Below, in pieces: positions 59,457 to 64,000 of a DNA stretch of 64,000 nucleotides. The translations under genes and the position numbers were made by a program. The notes beneath the pieces are model-generated. The model saw only the letters and a list, made by a program, of their open reading frames with translations, was not told the DNA's origin and made no database searches. Positions within the stretch are counted from its first letter, which is position 1. The number at the start of each line of letters is the position of its first letter. This DNA is from Mycogone perniciosa (lineage: Eukaryota; Ascomycota; Sordariomycetes; Hypocreales; Hypocreaceae), in the NCBI GenBank assembly GCA_025331125.1, contig JAOALB010000034.1, positions 186,001 to 250,000 on the forward strand. The letters are read 5' to 3'.

Positions 59457-59790
59457 GTAAAGTAATATCACGAACTTGGGACCTATAACAATGGCAATCT
59501 CACCTTCGAAGTGAACAGCCCTGCAATTTCAGGGGCTTTGTCATCCATCTCAATGAAACGTGTTGCTATTATTACTATCTAGCGAATCGTTCCATACATT
59601 TTGCGCCCAACTACCATATGCTTCGAAGGTCCTATGCATCACTGCGAAGTAGATATTTCAGTGTTGTCAGTTTGTCAACTCCTCAGTGATCTCCAATTGA
59701 CATGAATATCCGTGTCATGGAACTCGAGGTTTTACAACCACCGAATCAATATCCAATCATATACTACGTCATAGCCAGCGATCATCTATG

Positions 59791-59829
59791 TACTTCGTAC
59801 GGAATACTTCGTACGGAATACTTCGTACG
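59791..59829. repeat. 14-bp tandem repeat TACTTCGTACGGAA
   Basis: Almost three exact copies of TACTTCGTACGGAA. Each copy contains the inverted GTAC joint CTTCGTACGGAA, so the element has been amplified as a composite unit. Confidence 0.9.
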
Positions 59830-59951
59830 TTCATTCTCTCTCCTCACTTTGGTTCTCCGTTTCGAGGAACGCTGCCAAGATTACCCCCGCATCTACCAAA
59901 CCCGGTCATCATGCCACTTCATGGGTGATTTAGGTACTGTGACTTATGATA

Positions 59952-60153
59952 TACTGAGTACGAAGTACGAAGTAGCAGAGGTAGGATTGCTCGAGACTGA
60001 CAAAGCTTGTGAACCCCTCATGAACAGCGGCGTACTCCGTACGGAGACAGCGAGAGGTATCTGTTAGTGAATTCAGCGAGATCTTTACCTTGAACTCTAA
60101 CACATCTCCGGACCATCCAACAACGCCATCCTACCTGTGTATGTACGGAGTAC
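59952..60153. repeat. GTAC-joint elements upstream of GH15
   Basis: Two TACGAAGTA units within 59952-59974, GTACTCCGTACGGAG at 60032-60046 and GTACGGAGTAC at 60143-60153. The last lies about 210 bp before the GH15 start codon. Confidence 0.85.
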
Positions 60154-60359
60154 ATGCAGCTATGCTCTGAGAATGTTCATCTGCACTCCGCGTCATCCGT
60201 GACTTGCTTTTAATGCCCAACCTGCGGATTCTCATCAGACCCTACTCGTGTAACCTAGCATCGTGGAACCTCATATCCCGATTCTTTTCCATATACATCC
60301 ATCTATCTATATCTACTTTAATATCTACCATTCATATACAGAACGGCTCGTCTCGTCCA

Positions 60360-62788
60360 ATGGCTTCTCAATGTCCAGCGACGCACCGTCGCGCCCAGAC
60401 GGGTGGCTACCTCGCTATCGAAGATTATGGCATGGTGGGCAACATGCACACCTGTGCCTTAATCGGCATTGATGGCAGCGTAGACTTCATGTGCTGGTTG
60501 GTCTGAATTCTCCTTATAGAATCATAACCCACATCAGTCTGAACTTAATCACGTAGGCCAGACTTCGATTCCCCATCTGTCTTCTGCCGCCTGTTAGACA
60601 AGAACAAAGGTGGCTACTTCAGCATTTCTCCTCCACATGATCTCGGCTGCACTATTAAGCAACAGTATCTCCCCTCGTCATGCATTCTGCAGACTAGATA
60701 CATCCACGAGGATGGTGTTGTGGACCTTGTGGATTTCTTTCCCCGACCAAAGAGCGCGCAGGTCCTGACCAAAGGCTACAAGCAAAATGCGTACCGCGAG
60801 GCTATGAACGTCCAAGAAGAGTTGAAGAAATGGCTTGTCAGGCGGGTGGAATGCGTCCGCGGCTCCATGATTCTAGGTATGAACGCTCATCCATGTTCCT
60901 TTAACTTGAATTTCCATCAAGTCATCCCGGGTTCTCACTATTCTGCCTGTAGATATTGAAATCTTCCCTGCTTTTAGCTATGGCAAGGATACTCATACAA
61001 CTACTCTCCTCCAGGAGACACACACGTCAGAACACCACAACAGCAAAATCGCTACATTCCACAGCAAGGACGTCAAACTTCAGTTGGATGTAGCAATTGA
61101 TGGAGTGGACAACCGTAGCTATCCCGATATCTCTTTCAAAACGGTCTCGAAGCCAGAGATGCTCGGCGAAGGCCTTGTGGCCCGACTTCATCTCCGTGCT
61201 GGCCAGTCTATTTCCTTCGTTCTCAGGAATGATGTTCCGAATCATATAACTGAATCCATCACTTATCAAGTGTTGGATGCTAAGCAACATGATACCCAGA
61301 TGTTTTGGTACAACTTCATCTCTCAATCAAAGTACAAGGGCCGTTGGAGGGAGGTTGTATCTCGCAGTCTCATGATTTTGAAAATGATGACTTATGGTAA
61401 ATTTCCATGTTGATGCTGCAGCTATGAATAAGCTGATGGTTTAGCAGAACCCACTGGCGCCATCATCGCTGCGCCGACTTTTTCGTTGCCCGAGGATATA
61501 GGAGGTGTGAGAAACTGGGACTACCGATACTCATGGGTCAGAGACTCAAGCTTCACAATCTACATCCTCCTCCGCCTTGGATTCAAGAATGAGGCAGACG
61601 CATATATGGAATTCATCATGGAACGCTTCACTCAATCTCGCGGGCCAGATGGTGGATTGCCCATCATGTTCACCATTCGTGGAGAAACCGATATCCCCGA
61701 GATGACCCTTGATCATTTTGAAGGTTATCGTGGCAGCGCCCCCGTCCGCATTGGAAATGGTGCAGCTTTCCATCTCCAGTTCGACATATATGGCGAGCTC
61801 ATGGACTCCATCTACTTGTACAACAAATACGGCAAGCCGGTTCCTTGGGATGTCTGGTGTGCTGTGAGGGAGATGTTAGGTTCGTGTTTAATTAACCCTT
61901 CGTGTGTATACAAACAGGACTAATTCGACCGCGAGCAGATTACGTCTTGACCATTATTGGTAGTAAGTATCCCCATGCTTGAGCAAAGAATGGCAAGATC
62001 TAACCCGACATAGAGACCGACATGTCTATCTGGGAGGTACGAGGCGACAAGCAGCGCTTTACCATCTCGCAGATCATGCTTTGGGTTGCCTTTGATCGCG
62101 GTCTTCGTCTAGCTGATAAGAGGTGCTTGCCATGCCCCAATCGTGCGAAATGGCTCGAGGCCCGTGACAATCTCTATGAGGAGATTATGCAGAAGGGTTT
62201 GTCGTGACACTTCCCCCCCTCAATGAATCCGTACTGACGCATAAGCCAGGCTACAATACCGAAATGAAATGCTTCATTCAAAGCTACGAAGCCAACACCG
62301 TGCTGGACTCGTCTATCCTACTCGCCCCTCTGGTCTTCTTCATCGCTCCCTCTGACCCACGCTTTCTTAACACACTCGACCGAATTATGCTGCCACCAGA
62401 AGAGGGCGGCTTGACTAGTACTGGATTAGTGTTCCGTTATGATACTGATCTCTCAGATGATGGTAAGTGCATTAAATTTACATACTAAACTAAGGGGACT
62501 AATTGCTCTTTAGGTGTTGGTGGAAGGGATGGTGCCTTCAGCATCTGCACTTTCTGGCTGGTCGAGGCCTTGACACGGGCTAGTATTCATACACCCAAAT
62601 ACCGTTCTCGAGCTGTCAATCTCTTTGAGAACATGCTGCAGTTTTCCAATCATCTGTCTATGTTCTCGGAGGAAATTGCGCGAAGTGGTGAACAGTTGGG
62701 CAACACGCCACAGGCCTTTAGTCATTTGTCACTTATCAGCGCGGCATTCAACCTCGATCGTGTGACAGAGGGCTGGACGGGTTCTTGA
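60360..62788 (+). CDS. Glycoside hydrolase family 15 (glucoamylase/trehalase-like) protein, 675 aa
   Basis: Eight exons: 60360-60496, 60557-60876, 60953-61396, 61448-61879, 61939-61962 (24 nt), 62014-62196, 62250-62462 and 62514-62788. The start MASQCPATHRRAQTGGYLAI has no signal peptide, so the protein is probably intracellular. An N-terminal TREH_N-like beta domain (GYLAIEDYGMVGNMHTCALI) precedes an (alpha/alpha)6 catalytic barrel from about residue 300 (GGVRNWDYRYSWVRDSSF). The general-acid Glu is expected at E460 in MSIWEVRGD. The position where GH15 enzymes normally have the catalytic-base Glu (EG-x-F-x-x-C-x-F/W) reads R-D-G-A-F-S-I-C-T-F-W with Asp at 590. Bacterial relatives include GH15 trehalases and glucoamylases; the fungal substrate is unknown. 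The Asp may reduce or alter activity. Confidence 0.9.
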
Positions 62789-62901
62789 TAGGATTTCCTA
62801 ATATAGGCTTTGGTAGTATTTGAAGTCGTAAATCACAAGTTATATACTTATTTCTGTTCAGATATTCACCAACTCTCCAAAGCCCCCTCTCTCAGCTCAA
62901 C

Positions 62902-63285
62902 TTAGCAACTAACATCTTCCGGGATTGTGTACAAGCTACTCCTAAAAGACTTCAACAAGGATCCCCTTTCTCTGCCACGACCTGTAGCCTTAATTCGAAT
63001 ACCGTCCTCAGCCATGTTCTCATCATAGTACTGTGGGAAACGTTTGCGCAAGGTTTCGCGGCATTCTTGGAGCTTGGCCCTCAGAAGGGCAAACTTGCGG
63101 TCCAGGTCCAGACATCTGTCACATTTTCGTGATAGTCTTTTCGAATGCAAGCCGTGTGGTTTTTGGATGACGCATTTATGCTCGAGTGTTCCCGCCTTGT
63201 GTTCTTCGCCGACACTGCAAATCTTGAGACAGCGGCCCCAGACTTCGTGATTGCAGTCGAATATTGTTCGTGCGTACGTACACAT
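62902..63285 (-). CDS. Small cysteine-rich conserved fungal protein, 127 aa
   Basis: Single exon starting MCTYARTIFDCNHEVWGRC. Potential metal ligands are C2, C11, H13, C19, C23, C38, C55 and C58 (K-C-D-R-C). A helix with Lys/Arg/Glu (LDRKFALLRAKLQECRETLR) and a basic tail follow. There is no signal peptide. The Cys/His spacing suggests a small zinc-binding fold, possibly treble-clef or RING-like. I recall similar short proteins in aspergilli (N-terminal MCTY-x-R, late KCDRC) but no known function. It lies 113 bp from the convergent GH15 gene. Confidence 0.75.
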   Translation of the reverse strand: MCTYARTIFDCNHEVWGRCLKICSVGEEHKAGTLEHKCVIQKPHGLHSKRLSRKCDRCLDLDRKFALLRAKLQECRETLRKRFPQYYDENMAEDGIRIKATGRGRERGSLLKSFRSSLYTIPEDVSC

Positions 63286-63681
63286 TGTGGTCCGCTGATA
63301 CCCGTTATCTTGTTTGCATCGATAGGCTAGCTCATGAGCGGATAAAGGAAAGTGTAATGGCGATTGTACTTGTATTCAAGGAGAATGAGGTTGACTTGGG
63401 ACTTATAGGTCAAACCTCCCATCAGCCTAATCATGCATTCGTTCCATTTATATAAGGAGAAGTAAACGACAGTGAACACTGTTTGCTCCTTCTGGTCCTT
63501 AATATGCACTATCCCATGTTCATGAACGCCATGTTTGGGTTACTGAACCCGTCTGGAACCCCGTGGTCAAAGCCAACAACACCAACAAGCAGTATAAAGG
63601 GGAAACAAAGAGGGTGGCGTGACTGGAAAGCCAGTGGAGCATCAGAAGAAAGTGTATGCTAATTTGCACATCTTCTTGTCG
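63286..63681. other. Short intergenic region
   Basis: 396 bp between the HAD gene 3' end and the start of the small Cys-rich gene; contains the latter's promoter. No element of the GTAC family was seen. Confidence 0.5.
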
Positions 63682-64000
63682 TTATTGGCCGTCTAGTACA
63701 TATTCCAGGATATTGCTCTGTAGAACCTCTCGGAAATCCCGAGCCCAGAATATGTTTGCCTCATCATGCAAGTTGCCGCCAACATGCGGGACGCGGATGC
63801 CGACTCGGTGAAGCGTTTGTAGCAGCGGCGACATGTCCCATGACGAAACGACAATGCCTTTGTGATGAAGTAGACACTCCATGTCTGTTGTTGAATCTCC
63901 AAAGTACAGCAAGGGGCCCGGTCGTCCAGCAACCTCATGACTCAGACACTTGGCTTTGTCGGCAGAGGTAGTCAGTCTGCAGCCTAGGGATTCTGGACCT
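63682..64000 (-). CDS. HAD-superfamily phosphatase-like protein, C-terminal part (5' end off the window)
   Basis: The frame enters from the right edge and stays open to the TAG/TAA-type stop at 63682. About 105 residues are present, including KCLSHEVAGRPGPLLYFGDS and TTDMECLLHHKGIVVSSWDM. The GDS-T-TD motif is the HAD motif IV acidic pair that coordinates Mg2+ in phosphohydrolases of the phosphoserine-phosphatase-like branch. The nucleophile Asp motif must lie upstream, outside the window. The end DFREVLQSNILEYVLDGQ is intact. The substrate is unknown. Confidence 0.8.
   Translation of the reverse strand, partial: GPESLGCRLTTSADKAKCLSHEVAGRPGPLLYFGDSTTDMECLLHHKGIVVSSWDMSPLLQTLHRVGIRVPHVGGNLHDEANIFWARDFREVLQSNILEYVLDGQ

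Larger units (their letters stand above)
57821..60359. other. 2.5 kb divergent gene-poor region
   Basis: Contains the promoters of the transporter (left) and GH15 (right) genes. No supported gene. GTAC-family elements occur at 59141-59151, 59217-59232, 59401-59420, 59791-59829, 59952-59974, 60032-60046 and 60143-60153, plus a long TA microsatellite. Confidence 0.5.

Overview
The window reads as a compact, gene-dense piece of a filamentous ascomycete (Pezizomycotina) nuclear chromosome. Genes have short spliceosomal introns (mostly 50-70 bp, GT...AG with CTAAC/CTGAC-like branch sites). The gene set is typical of moulds: a Zn2Cys6 regulator, a GH18 chitinase, a fungal GH15 enzyme, an ARS2 homologue, an Ssr4-type SWI/SNF-RSC subunit and a HxB-type Moco sulfurase. 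Eurotiomycetes seems most likely, but that is inference. I see no rRNA, tRNA, CRISPR, intact transposon or secondary-metabolite cluster.

Layout. 0.3-5.1 kb: a nine-exon CorA-like membrane protein gene (+) converging on a His/Pro/RS-rich protein gene (-). 5.1-8.8 kb: gene-poor, repeat-rich DNA. 8.8-17.7 kb: a Bem3-type PX-PH-RhoGAP gene and a Zn2Cys6 transcription factor gene (both +). 18.8-19.7 kb: a serine-rich protein of unknown function (-). 19.7-23.6 kb: no gene seen. 23.6-28.6 kb: a Wss1-like DNA-protein-crosslink protease and a SulP sulfate permease (both -). 30.9-32.3 kb: Bub2-type TBC protein (+). 33.3-36.6 kb: an Izh3-type PAQR protein (-) sharing a 1 kb bidirectional promoter with THOC5 (+). 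37.4-43.7 kb: ARS2/SERRATE (-) divergent from Moco sulfurase (+). 45.0-46.5 kb: secreted GH18 chitinase (+). 47.6-52.6 kb: Ssr4 and 6-phosphogluconate dehydrogenase (both -). 54.3-57.8 kb: RBM42-like RRM protein (+) converging on a TPT/SLC35C2-like transporter (-). 60.4-62.8 kb: eight-exon GH15 protein (+). 62.9-64.0 kb: a small Cys-rich protein (-) and the 3' part of a HAD-type phosphatase running off the right edge (-). These are mostly independent housekeeping genes, not an operon-like pathway.

The most striking non-genic signal is a family of tiny self-palindromic elements built from GTAC joints separated by TCC or TTC (GTACTCCGTAC, GTACTTCGTAC and their complements). They recur dozens of times in promoters and intergenic DNA and once in a long intron, but I found no complete copy in any coding exon as modelled. 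Some are chained into arrays of about 80 bp.

Exon coordinates were worked out by eye from reading-frame continuity across GT...AG junctions; every multi-exon model keeps an open frame with a whole number of codons. Transcript data were not available.
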